Shown here: one piece after another, positions 52,037 through 60,547 of the stretch
Position numbering within the stretch: the stretch's first letter is position 1
Layout of the letters: the number at the start of each line of letters is the position of its first letter
Assembly (NCBI GenBank): GCA_027488815.1
Contig: JAIYAX010000012.1
Span: forward strand, 1 to 64,000
DNA length: 64,000 nt
Direction of reading: 5' to 3'
Source of the DNA: Cytophagaceae bacterium
Lineage (GTDB): Bacteria > Bacteroidota > Bacteroidia > Cytophagales > JAIYAX01
The notes under the pieces: generated by a model
Databases searched by the model: none
What the model was told of the DNA's origin: nothing
What the model saw: the letters and a program-made list of their open reading frames with translations, nothing else
Made by a program: the position numbers and the translations under genes

Positions 52037-52108
52037 TTATCCCCCTTTCACCAACGGTATCGCATGGTAACTCGCTCCGGCGCCGAGGAAGTAGGTGATG
52101 TTTTTCAT
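52037..52108 (-). pseudogene. Truncated GAGAS-motif (SIR2-like) gene start, copy 1
   Basis: On the minus strand an ATG at 52108 reads MKNITYFLGAGASYHAIPLV, then K-G-G-stop. The FLGAGAS loop is the nucleotide-binding start of SIR2-like proteins of defence systems. The rest of the gene is absent. A second copy is at 54153-54221. Confidence 0.65.
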
Positions 52109-52237
52109 GCGATTGATCTTTATAAAATCTGGTTTGCTTCAATAATATCAATAAAGCAAATTTATGCATTTATGGGCTATGATAAGCTCAAGGAGTTGTC
52201 CACATATGCCTTATGAGAAATGAGTCTTTCGGCTTAC

Positions 52238-52966
52238 CTATTCATTCACCCGCTCCCTTAGCCCCGCCTCTCCAAAATAATCCTGCAAAAACACAGGAAA
52301 TGCGCTCAACACCGCAACGCAACGGCTGGGCTGGATAAACTGCTCGTACTGGCTGGCAAACAAGCTGGCTTGGGAAATGCGCTCCATCGGCGGCATGTAC
52401 TTCCCTGAAACGATGTAGTGGAGTTTCATGAGGTGCAAAGTGATCAACTGCCGCCAGGTCTCGTAATTGTATCTTCTTATGTCGGCAAAGTCTTTATGGG
52501 CACTGTTATGCACAAGATTTTTGTAGCCAATGTTTTCTTTACAAGCCACTTTCAAGTCTTTGAACGATTCGATATGTTCAATATGCCTTAGTGCTTCCAC
52601 CATAGGGTAGTTCACATAGAGCAGTCCGTGGTCGGTTTCATCCTTGAAGAACTCGATCATGGCTCTGAGCTTGTCATCATCGGCCTTGTCTGACTGGCCG
52701 TCATAGTCAAAGAACAGATAGATTTCGGCAAAGTCCTTTCTAGAATAGGCATTCAGAACGCCTGATTTGTCGTAGTTGCGCTCTTTTAGCAAGTTAAACA
52801 GATCCAGATCAGGGTCAGAGGAGACCGTCTTGTACAACTGGTAGATTTCAGCTCCATACACGCAGGTCACAATGGAGTTTTCCTGAAGAAAGTGCTTTTG
52901 TTAACTCTTGACAATCTGCTTTTCAGGATATTCACCTTCAAAAACAAATAACCATTTACCCGACAT
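52238..52966 (-). pseudogene. TOPRIM-type nuclease partner of the ATPase, with in-frame stop
   Basis: An ATG at 52966 overlaps the ATPase stop and opens a 243-codon frame: MSGKWLFVFEGEYPEKQIVK, Ser, then TAA at 52903-52901 (codon 22). It continues in frame with QKHFLQENSIV and the rest of a TOPRIM-like protein: the Glu of FEGE precedes the stop, and IYLFFDYDGQSDKADDD carries the D-x-D. NYPMVEALRHI is a typical later block. A shortened product could start at GTG 52870 but would lack the catalytic Glu. A mutation or sequencing error of a TTA-like codon would explain the stop. Confidence 0.75.
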
Positions 52967-54071
52967 CAAAAGAGCCTGCTTTGTACATTTTCTCGATGTT
53001 GTGTGCCTCTCTCAGCTCTTTAGGTGTGCTTCTGGATAAAGAACGGATGCGGTCTTTTGTCATGAGGAAGTAGCAGTCAGGCCGCAGCAGGTCGTTGGTG
53101 ATGATGGAGGTGTTGTGTGAGGTGAGGATAAATTGGATGCCTGTTTTTTTAAGCTCTTCTACGATCAAAGCTGAAAGCTCATGGTGGTAAAAGGCATCAA
53201 ACTCATCGATAAAGACGAACTGAACTTTGGACTGCTCTCTAATCCTTTGCAACCAATAATAAAACATTGCTAAGGATTGTGTGCCTGATGAGGCTATTTG
53301 GAAGAATGGAATTGTCTTTCCTCTAAAATTAAATGCAATTACATCTTTGTCAATTTCTCTAGCTATTGTCAGGTCACATTCTACTCCTGCTTTCTTGAGA
53401 AACTTTTCAAGATCTTTAACATTACCTTTTGAAATAATGTCATCCTGAACGCCTTTTCTTCCAGTTTCTAGGCCTAGATATACGTTTTGTTGTAACGATC
53501 TGAAAAACAACATCGAGTTGACAAACTCGTAAAATTTATAAAATACTTGATTTTCAACGTTATCCTCTAGCTGTGAATTGCTTTTGATGTATTTTAATAA
53601 TGAAAGGCTTAAATTCGTTAATTCATTGTTAAGCGTTTCAGCTCCTATAAAATTGATCGTTGCTTTGGTACTAGCATACCTGTCAATCCTAGCCAATTCT
53701 TTACCATTGATTTCAAACCGTTCAAAAAGGGTTATCCTGACATCATCTTTTTTGTATTCATATTTTACATGGTCACTTCCGAAAACAAATTCAAATTCAA
53801 AATGAGCTAAACTTCCCCCATTCAAAGCGTTTAAATAAGGTCTATATAGCTCAACGTACACATTATTATCCGTCAAGTGCCCAACCAAATCAAATATCGC
53901 CAGCCCAAGGTTTGATTTACCCACTCCATTGTGGCCATACACGAGGGCATTGTTGACCAGGCCGTTTTTGATGCACTCCTTATTGAACTCATATCCGTTG
54001 ACATCGGAGAGGTCAAATACAAAGTCTCTTTCAAAACTCCTGAAGTTAGAGACGGTCAGTTTTTTTAGCAT
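52956..54071 (-). CDS. OLD/RloA-like AAA ATPase
   Basis: Start at 54071 (MLKKLTVSNFRSFERDFVFD). 371 residues. Walker A is YGHNGVGKSNLGLAIFDLVG (about 45-52). The ABC-type signature region is ASSGTQSLAMFYYWL, and Walker B with D-loop is VFIDEFDAFYHHELS, followed by FILTSHNTSIITNDLL. It is related to overcoming-lysogenization-defect ATPases, which in defence pairs (PARIS, AbiL type) act with a TOPRIM or RloB nuclease. The next gene in the operon is such a partner but has a stop codon. Confidence 0.88.
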   Translation of the reverse strand: MLKKLTVSNFRSFERDFVFDLSDVNGYEFNKECIKNGLVNNALVYGHNGVGKSNLGLAIFDLVGHLTDNNVYVELYRPYLNALNGGSLAHFEFEFVFGSDHVKYEYKKDDVRITLFERFEINGKELARIDRYASTKATINFIGAETLNNELTNLSLSLLKYIKSNSQLEDNVENQVFYKFYEFVNSMLFFRSLQQNVYLGLETGRKGVQDDIISKGNVKDLEKFLKKAGVECDLTIAREIDKDVIAFNFRGKTIPFFQIASSGTQSLAMFYYWLQRIREQSKVQFVFIDEFDAFYHHELSALIVEELKKTGIQFILTSHNTSIITNDLLRPDCYFLMTKDRIRSLSRSTPKELREAHNIEKMYKAGSFDVG

Positions 54072-54152
54072 GGTTGTCGAGTGGGCGCACAAAGCTATTC
54101 AAAAAATCATGCTCCGTAATTTTTTTACGGTAATTACTTTAGTAGCTGATAT

Positions 54153-54221
54153 TCAGACCTTCACCAACGGTATCGCATGGTAGCTCGCTCCAGCGCCGAG
54201 GAAATAGGTGATGTTTTTCAT
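54153..54221 (-). pseudogene. Truncated GAGAS-motif (SIR2-like) gene start, copy 2
   Basis: An ATG at 54221 on the minus strand encodes the same first 21 residues as copy 1 and then V-stop. The two copies differ at four third-codon positions only, all synonymous (codons for Tyr, Ala, Ser and Lys). The homology ends at the same codon in both. It lies 82 bp upstream of the ATPase start, in the same direction. Confidence 0.65.
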
Positions 54222-54440
54222 GGCTTTTGAATGATAAGTTTTTTGGTTGCTATGATTTTGATAGGTGTTAGTCTCAGCAAGTCACTGAACATTATCTGGA
54301 AATCAGGCTCTAGTGTTAAAAAGCTAAGCAAGCCTGGATTCGAAAAGCATTCAGGCAGTTGTAGGCGTGTAAATTCCATAAGGCCAAGTTAAATAATTCT
54401 GATTAAGGCTAAATTGGCTTTTTAAAAAACCAAGATCACC

Positions 54441-55469
54441 ATGCCCACACCCATCGAACTCCGCTCTGATACCTTTACAAAACCCACTGCGGCCATGCTC
54501 GAGGCGATGAGGGCAGCAGAGGTGGGCGATGATGTCTTTGGTGAAGACCCTACGGTAAATGCGCTGGAGCAGAAGGCAGCCAGTATGTTTGGCAAAGAGG
54601 CCGGCCTTTTCTGTCCATCCGGCACCATGACCAACCAGATCGCCATACGCATGCATACCCAGCCTCAGGATGAGGTCATTTGCGACCGGCTGGCCCACGT
54701 GTACAATTACGAGGGAGGAGGCATTGCTTACAATTCCTTTTGCTCAGTGCGCTTGCTCGAAGGCCATCTGGGTCGGCTCAGTGCGGAAATGATCGAGTCA
54801 AACATCAACCCGGACGATGTGCATTTCCCACGCACTCGCCTGGTTTGCCTGGAAAATACGGTAAACAAGGGCGGAGGCAGTATCTACGACTCTGCCGAAG
54901 TAGCAAAAATCCATCAGTTATGCCGGGAGAAAGGCCTGAAACTGCATCTCGACGGGGCACGCTTATTCAATGCTCTGGTGGTAACGGGCGTGAGGCCGGA
55001 AGATCATGGTCGATGGTACGACAGCATTTCCATCTGCCTGTCCAAAGGTTTGGGATGCCCTGTGGGTTCTTTATTGCTTGGCAGCGCCGATGACATCAAG
55101 AGAGCCCGAAAAATCAGAAAAGTACTGGGAGGAGGCATGCGTCAGGCTGGCTTTTTAGCAGCTGCCGGCATTTATGCCCTAGATCACCATATCCACCGGC
55201 TAAAAGAGGATCATTACCGGGCTTCTGTTCTGGCAGGAGCAATGGGGACTGTCAATGGAGTCACAAAGGTTTTGCCCTGCCTGACCAATATTGTCATTGC
55301 AGAGTTTGAAAACGCTCAACTGCAACAGGACTTCATCAGGCATCTCGCTTCGGAGGGGATTAGGATAGCGGCTTTCGGACCTAAGGCAATTCGAATGGTC
55401 ACCCACCTGGATGTGGATGACCATCAGACTAATCTGGTACTGGAAGCCTTAAATCAGTATAGCAATTGA
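54441..55469 (+). CDS. ltaE: Low-specificity L-threonine aldolase
   Basis: 342 residues. PLP-enzyme features: LRSDTFTKPTAAMLEAMRAA at the start, VFGEDPTVNALEQKAA, FCPSGTMTNQIAIRMH, and the Schiff-base lysine in SICLSKGLGCPVGSLLLGS. The end has GIRIAAFGPKAIRMVTHLDV. It cleaves threonine/allo-threonine to glycine and acetaldehyde. Ordinary core gene; marks the end of the accessory island. Confidence 0.95.
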   Translation: MPTPIELRSDTFTKPTAAMLEAMRAAEVGDDVFGEDPTVNALEQKAASMFGKEAGLFCPSGTMTNQIAIRMHTQPQDEVICDRLAHVYNYEGGGIAYNSFCSVRLLEGHLGRLSAEMIESNINPDDVHFPRTRLVCLENTVNKGGGSIYDSAEVAKIHQLCREKGLKLHLDGARLFNALVVTGVRPEDHGRWYDSISICLSKGLGCPVGSLLLGSADDIKRARKIRKVLGGGMRQAGFLAAAGIYALDHHIHRLKEDHYRASVLAGAMGTVNGVTKVLPCLTNIVIAEFENAQLQQDFIRHLASEGIRIAAFGPKAIRMVTHLDVDDHQTNLVLEALNQYSN

Positions 55470-55476
55470 TCTGAAT

Positions 55477-56385
55477 TTACTGCACGGTAATCCGTAAGCC
55501 AAGTCCATGTTGAATGCCTATACCTGCAAAAGTCCCCAGTTCAGGGATAGAGGTGATGTTGAGCATCGGCCTCATCTCATAAAAAAGGTTTGTTCTTTTC
55601 CAGAATTCACTGGTTTTGCCGATCCTGAAGTTAACTCCAAGAGGCACGTATACCATGGCATAAAAACCTGAGCTGTTTCTGTTGGTTTCGCTTACACTGG
55701 TACTGTTATTCCGGTCATTGCTAAATTCTCCTCCTACAATACTGCCATCATCCTTACGATACTCTCGGTAACGGTAGCTGCTGTAATAAATATCCGTTCT
55801 GTTGTTGATGCTTGCTCCTACCTGAGTTCCCAGACCTCCAAAAAAAGACCAGCGGGCAGAAGGGTTGATCCGGTACAAGTAGGATACATCCAATCCAATC
55901 ATTTCTGACCGATGGGTTAAACTGAGATTTTGACTGTTTACTGTATCCAGATAGACTTGTTCACCACCATTTGCAGACCTCAGGGTATCAATCACACCGG
56001 AACTCGTTTTAAAGTAAGAGTTGGAAAGTGCACGGCTTTGATAGTTAACCCCAATTCTAAACCCTGAACTGATCGTTGTGTTGCCGTAGGTTTTCTCTTT
56101 TGTTTTTAATGAAACCAGCAACCCAAGTCCACCTCCACCGGAGTACAAGGAATTGCTGTTTTGATCTAAGCCTTTTAAGGTGGGGTTTGAAAGGAGCATG
56201 GAATTAGGGAAGAGGGTATTAAAATCACCTAGGCTTAGCTTGGGGCTATTCTCAACTGTCGTGGAAGGAATCAAAGTAAAACCCGTGATCATCGGGGAGT
56301 TAGTAGCAGGAAGTGTCTCCTGTGCAAATGCCTCGTTACCAAAGCAAAAGGCAGGAAGGAGAAAGGCAAAAAGCAGTCGTTTCAT
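55477..56385 (-). CDS. Predicted outer-membrane beta-barrel protein
   Basis: ATG 56385 gives a signal peptide (MKRLLFAFLLPAFCFGNEAF..AQ). 302 residues with regular alternating strands (GFRIGVNYQSRALSNSYFKT; MIGLDVSYLYRINPSARWSF, GGLGTQVGAS; GFYAMVYVPLGVNFRIGKTS). It ends GIQHGLGLRITVQ, as expected for an outer-membrane barrel. No specific family recognised. It is convergent with ltaE, 7 bp apart. Confidence 0.7.
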   Translation of the reverse strand: MKRLLFAFLLPAFCFGNEAFAQETLPATNSPMITGFTLIPSTTVENSPKLSLGDFNTLFPNSMLLSNPTLKGLDQNSNSLYSGGGGLGLLVSLKTKEKTYGNTTISSGFRIGVNYQSRALSNSYFKTSSGVIDTLRSANGGEQVYLDTVNSQNLSLTHRSEMIGLDVSYLYRINPSARWSFFGGLGTQVGASINNRTDIYYSSYRYREYRKDDGSIVGGEFSNDRNNSTSVSETNRNSSGFYAMVYVPLGVNFRIGKTSEFWKRTNLFYEMRPMLNITSIPELGTFAGIGIQHGLGLRITVQ

Positions 56386-56460
56386 GTTAGATCGTTTTAA
56401 TTTTAAGATATAAACCTCCAACTTGCTTCAAATATTGTACCGTCAGGAACAAACAAGCAA

Positions 56461-57252
56461 TTATATGCTTCCGGTCCGTCCTCCGTCTACCGGAATGGAA
56501 GTACCTGTTACATAGGAGGCTGCGGGGCTTGCCAGAAAACAAGCCACAGCAGCAATCTCCTCCGGTGTTCCAAAGCGTTTCATTGGGATCTCTTTCTGCA
56601 TGTCAGCTTCTGTCTCTTCAGGCTCTTTGCCTTGCTTCAGGCTGTTGTTGGCGATGATGGTCTCCAGCCTGCCTGTTCGGGTCGCTCCCGGTAGCACATT
56701 ATTTACAGTGATCCCAAAAGGTGCCAGTTCATTGGCCAATGTCTTAGCCCAGCCGGCTACAGCCCCTCTTATGGTGTTGGATACCCCCAGATTGGGCAAT
56801 GGGATACGGATCGAGGTGGATACTATGTTGACAATACGCCCATATCCGGAAGCCTTCATCCCGGGAACCACCAGTTGAGCAAGTAGTTGATTGCAAATCA
56901 AATGACTTTGGAACGCCTCCAAAAAGGAAACAGCATTGGCTTCCAGTACAGGTCCTGAAGGTGGTCCACCCGTATTGTTGATCAATATCTCCGCCTGTTC
57001 TCCTGAGTTCAGAAAGTCCTCCACCACAGCTTGCACCTGAAAAGGCTGTGAAAAATCGGCCACCAGGAAAGCGTGAGGCTTATGTGAGGCCGGCATCATA
57101 TCCAGAAGGGTGTGTTTGAGTTTGTTTTCATCACGAGCGAGCAGCACCACACGGGCACCCATGGAGGCCAGTTCCATAGCGATCGCTTTTCCAATTCCTT
57201 GAGAGCTACCCCCCACGATGGCGGTTTTTCCAAAGAGCACTTGAGGTTTCAT
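56461..57252 (-). CDS. SDR-family oxidoreductase with atypical active site
   Basis: The ATG at 57252 gives MKPQVLFGKTAIVGGSSQGI. 263 residues. NAD(P)-binding motif GGSSQGIG and the NNTGG motif are present, and the end (YVTGTSIPVDGGRTGS) is normal. After the VSTSIRIPLP block the usual Y-x3-K is missing (NLGVSNTIRGAVAGW stands in its place). It may thus not be a classical dehydrogenase. It is divergent from a 3-hydroxyanthranilate dioxygenase gene; substrate unknown. Confidence 0.85.
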   Translation of the reverse strand: MKPQVLFGKTAIVGGSSQGIGKAIAMELASMGARVVLLARDENKLKHTLLDMMPASHKPHAFLVADFSQPFQVQAVVEDFLNSGEQAEILINNTGGPPSGPVLEANAVSFLEAFQSHLICNQLLAQLVVPGMKASGYGRIVNIVSTSIRIPLPNLGVSNTIRGAVAGWAKTLANELAPFGITVNNVLPGATRTGRLETIIANNSLKQGKEPEETEADMQKEIPMKRFGTPEEIAAVACFLASPAASYVTGTSIPVDGGRTGSI

Positions 57253-57333
57253 AGCCGGGTATTTGAAGGTAATGTTACTTGTTTTTTGCACGAATTACCT
57301 ATTTTTCAGGCGCACATTAAAGCAGCACCCCCC

Positions 57334-57864
57334 ATGTCCATCAAAAGACCTTTCAACCTCAGTCAATGGATTGAAGAAAACAGGGATTTGTTAAAGCCTC
57401 CTGTAGGCAATAAAAACCTTTATGTGGAGGCAGGTGACTTTATTGTGATGATCGTGGGAGGACCCAATGCCCGCAAAGACTATCATTACAATGAGACTGA
57501 AGAGCTTTTTTATCAACTTGAAGGAGATATCACGGTAAAAATTCAGGAAGAGGGCAAGGCTGTGGCCATTTCGATCAAGGCTGGCGATTTGTTTTTACTC
57601 CCGGCAAAAACCCCTCACAGCCCGATTAGGCCTGCCGGAAGTGTTGGCCTGGTGATTGAGGCAGTTCGCAAAGACCGTGACATGAAAGATGGATTGCTTT
57701 GGTTTTGCGAAAACTGTAACCACAAACTGCATGAAACTTATTTTGTGCTTGAAAATATCGAGAAAGACTTTATCCCACGCTTCAGGGCTTTTTATGGGGA
57801 TGAAAAACTGCGTACCTGTACCCAATGTGGTTCGGTGATGGAAGCAGACTCTCGTTTTGTTTAG
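57334..57864 (+). CDS. nbaC: 3-Hydroxyanthranilate 3,4-dioxygenase
   Basis: The ATG at 57334 gives MSIKRPFNLSQWIEENRDLL. 176 residues, a cupin. The iron site is in KDYHYNETEELFYQLEGDIT (His, Glu) and KTPHSPIRPAGSVGLVIE (His). A C-terminal rubredoxin-like metal site is built from CENCNHKLHE and CTQCGSV. It opens the ring of 3-hydroxyanthranilate in the kynurenine pathway towards quinolinate/NAD or 2-aminomuconate. Upstream the divergent SDR shares a promoter region of about 80 bp. Confidence 0.93.
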   Translation: MSIKRPFNLSQWIEENRDLLKPPVGNKNLYVEAGDFIVMIVGGPNARKDYHYNETEELFYQLEGDITVKIQEEGKAVAISIKAGDLFLLPAKTPHSPIRPAGSVGLVIEAVRKDRDMKDGLLWFCENCNHKLHETYFVLENIEKDFIPRFRAFYGDEKLRTCTQCGSVMEADSRFV

Positions 57865-57899
57865 TTCATTTGATGTTGTTTTAAACTTATTGAATAAAA

Positions 57900-58766
57900 A
57901 TGGAGCAAAGTATCTTATCAACGGTTGTGCTACCCCTTTCTTTAGCTGTGATTATGCTGGGAATGGGACTCGGACTTGAATGGGCTGATTTTCGGCGTGT
58001 CACACTTTATCCCAAGGCAGTGTTCACAGGACTTTTCAGCCAGTTGGTTTTATTGCCTGTCACAGCCCTGTTGGTCGTTTTTGGACTGGGAATGGATCCA
58101 GTGCTTGGTCTAGGCCTGATGGTGCTTGCTTTTTGTCCGGGAGGGGCCACCTCAAACCTAATTACCCACTTGTCTAAAGGAGATACTGCCCTTTCGATCA
58201 CATTGACAGCACTCAGTTCCACAGTTACCGTATTCACTCTACCTTATCTGATCAATTGGGTGTCAAATATGCTTTTGGGCGAAGGTCAGTTTGTAGCCTT
58301 GCCGGTGGGTAAAACGATGGTTCAAATTCTGTTGATTACCATTTTACCGGTGGCCATCGGTATGGTTCTTCGCAAATACAGTCCGGGCTTTGCACAAAAG
58401 GCAGATAAGCCCGTTCGTATTGCCAGCGTCGTTTTTATCGTTCTCGTCATCCTCGGCATCGCAATAAAAGAAAAAGATAACATCCCTACCTTCTTTGCCC
58501 AGGCAGGTCTTGCAGGGTTGCTGCTCAATGTAGGCAGCATGGCCGCAGGATGGATCATGAGTACGGCTATGAATCTTGTAAAACCTCAGCGCACCACAGT
58601 CATCATCGAAACAGGAATTCAAAATGGCACTTTAGCCATAGCCATCACAGCAGGGCTTATGGGAAACGAGACCATGGCCATTCCGGCTGCGATTTATAGC
58701 CTGATCATGTTTTTTACGGCAGGCTTGTTGGTCCCTGTGTTTACAAAGTATATGAGAGCTTCCTAA
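57900..58766 (+). CDS. Bile acid:sodium symporter (BASS/SBF) family transporter
   Basis: 288 residues and nine to ten membrane helices. Family marks: ADFRRVTLYPKAVFTGLFSQ, LVLAFCPGGATSNLITHLSK (the crossed-helix region) and IIETGIQNGTLAIAITAGLM. It imports organic acids with sodium; the substrate is unknown and need not be bile acids. It starts 35 bp after the dioxygenase gene, so it may import an aromatic or keto acid for that pathway (inference). It overlaps the convergent ABC gene by 4 bases. Confidence 0.9.
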   Translation: MEQSILSTVVLPLSLAVIMLGMGLGLEWADFRRVTLYPKAVFTGLFSQLVLLPVTALLVVFGLGMDPVLGLGLMVLAFCPGGATSNLITHLSKGDTALSITLTALSSTVTVFTLPYLINWVSNMLLGEGQFVALPVGKTMVQILLITILPVAIGMVLRKYSPGFAQKADKPVRIASVVFIVLVILGIAIKEKDNIPTFFAQAGLAGLLLNVGSMAAGWIMSTAMNLVKPQRTTVIIETGIQNGTLAIAITAGLMGNETMAIPAAIYSLIMFFTAGLLVPVFTKYMRAS

Positions 58767-60547
58767 AAGCCTCTCCCAACAGGTTTCAATAGCTCTTTGA
58801 ACTGCATGGCATGAAGCTGTGCGTATGCTCCCTGAAGGGCAAGTAGCTCCTCATGGCTGCCTTGCTCTTTTACTTCCCCTTTTTCAAGCACCACGATCTG
58901 GTCGGCATCTTGAATGGTGCTTAAGCGATGGGCAATGACAATGGCAGTGCGGCCTTTCAGCATTTTGGAAATAGCCTCCTGTATCAGCTCCTCTGTTTCG
59001 GTATCTACAGAAGAAGTGGCTTCATCCAATACAATCACCTGAGGGTCATAAACCAATGCCCGTACAAACGAAATCAATTGCCTTTGCCCAACAGAAAGGG
59101 TAGCGCCTCTTTCCATCACATTGTATTGGTAAGCTCCGGGCAGTTTCTCGATAAACCGATGTGCCCCAACCAATTCTGCAGCTTCCCTGATCCGATCTTC
59201 CGTTATTTCCGGATTACCAAGACTGATATTGTCTGAAATGGTCGATGAATAAAGAAATACATCCTGCAGCACCATCCCGATATGCCTTCTCAAAAAAGAT
59301 AATTCATACTCCCTGATATCATGTCCATCCAGCAAGATCTGCCCTTTTTGCAAATCATAGAATCGACTGAGCAGTTGTATGACGGATGATTTGCCCGCAC
59401 CTGTGGCTCCTACGAGTGCCAGAGAACGACCAGGCTTCACCTCTAGGTCAATGCCTTTGAGTACATAGTCTTCAGCTTTGTAAGCAAACCATACCTGCTC
59501 AAATCGGATATGCCCTTTCAGGTCTTTGGGTGCAAGCTGCCCTTTGTTTTCAGTTTGGTCCTGGTGGTCCAAAAGTTTGAAAATGCGGTCGGTACTCACC
59601 ACGCCTAATTGCAAGGTATTAAAGCGGTCGGCGATCAGCCTTATCGGCCTGAAAAACATGGCGATGTACATGATAAAGGCGATGAGCACACCTTCGGTAA
59701 CTATCCCTTCAAGGGCTCCTTTTGCGCCATACCAGACCAGAAGACCTGTGCCTGCTGCTCCAATAACCTCTGCCACAGGAAAGTAAACTGAGTAATACAA
59801 CACCGAGCGCAGGTTGGCATCCCGGTGCTCTGCATTGATTCTGGTAAACTTGCGGTACTCCCGTTCCTCGGCTCCAAAAATCTGAACTATATTCATGCCC
59901 GTGATATGTTCCTGAACAAAAGTGTTCAGATTGGCTACCGCCGTTCGCACATCGTTAAAAGCCACTTTGATCTTTTCTTTGAAGACATAGGTGCTGAGCA
60001 ACAGCAGAGGAAGCATGCTCAAACTCACCAGGGTAAGTCTCCAGTCCGTATAGAGCATAAACCCTAGGATCACCAGCAATTGTAAAATATCTCCTACGAT
60101 GTTGGCAAAGCCATCACTAAAGACATTGGATAAAGTTTCGACATCCGATATGTTTCGGGTGACCAGCCGGCCGATAGGTGTTTGGTCAAAAAAGCGAAGG
60201 CGCAGGCTCATGATATGGCGGAAAAGCTTCAAGCGTATATCACGAATTACATTCTGACCGATCACTCCTGCCAGATGGGTATTCGAAAACTGCACGAAAG
60301 CCTGAGTCACAAGCAGTACGATCAGAAGTACCATCATTTGGTAAAACTGGTCCAACTTCCCTGCATTGAGAAAACGATCAATGGCCACCTGCACCAAATA
60401 AGGCCGTAGAGGGCCGAGTACAGCAAGCAATACCGTCGTCAGCACCATCAGCAAAAAGGCTCTCCGGTAGGGGAGTACAAAGCTGAAAAGCCGTCTCAGG
60501 ATACGGAAGTCAAAGACGTTCCCGCTGCTTGATTTATTTTCCTCCAA
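58763..60547 (-). CDS. ABC exporter, fused permease-ATPase (MsbA/multidrug type)
   Basis: 594 residues if started at TTG 60547, which overlaps the truA stop by 14 bases; the open frame extends to 60661 inside truA but no ATG gives a family-like N-terminus. Six membrane helices (about 15-300) are followed by the ATPase: Walker A VGATGAGKSSVIQLL, Q-loop MVLQDVFLYSSTI, signature LSVGQRQLISF, Walker B VIVLDEATSSVDTETE, and a switch His (IVIAHRLSTI). It exports lipids or drugs as a homodimer. Confidence 0.92.
   Translation of the reverse strand: MEENKSSSGNVFDFRILRRLFSFVLPYRRAFLLMVLTTVLLAVLGPLRPYLVQVAIDRFLNAGKLDQFYQMMVLLIVLLVTQAFVQFSNTHLAGVIGQNVIRDIRLKLFRHIMSLRLRFFDQTPIGRLVTRNISDVETLSNVFSDGFANIVGDILQLLVILGFMLYTDWRLTLVSLSMLPLLLLSTYVFKEKIKVAFNDVRTAVANLNTFVQEHITGMNIVQIFGAEEREYRKFTRINAEHRDANLRSVLYYSVYFPVAEVIGAAGTGLLVWYGAKGALEGIVTEGVLIAFIMYIAMFFRPIRLIADRFNTLQLGVVSTDRIFKLLDHQDQTENKGQLAPKDLKGHIRFEQVWFAYKAEDYVLKGIDLEVKPGRSLALVGATGAGKSSVIQLLSRFYDLQKGQILLDGHDIREYELSFLRRHIGMVLQDVFLYSSTISDNISLGNPEITEDRIREAAELVGAHRFIEKLPGAYQYNVMERGATLSVGQRQLISFVRALVYDPQVIVLDEATSSVDTETEELIQEAISKMLKGRTAIVIAHRLSTIQDADQIVVLEKGEVKEQGSHEELLALQGAYAQLHAMQFKELLKPVGRGF

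Noticed and set aside
54114-54130. CCGTAA-TTTTT-TTACGG hairpin upstream of the ATPase gene
   Set aside because: Short stem with an AT loop and no partner copies; could be chance in AT-rich DNA.
54234-54440. 46-codon frame between the GAGAS copy 2 and ltaE
   Set aside because: No ribosome-binding site, domain or hydrophobic signal; composition looks random.
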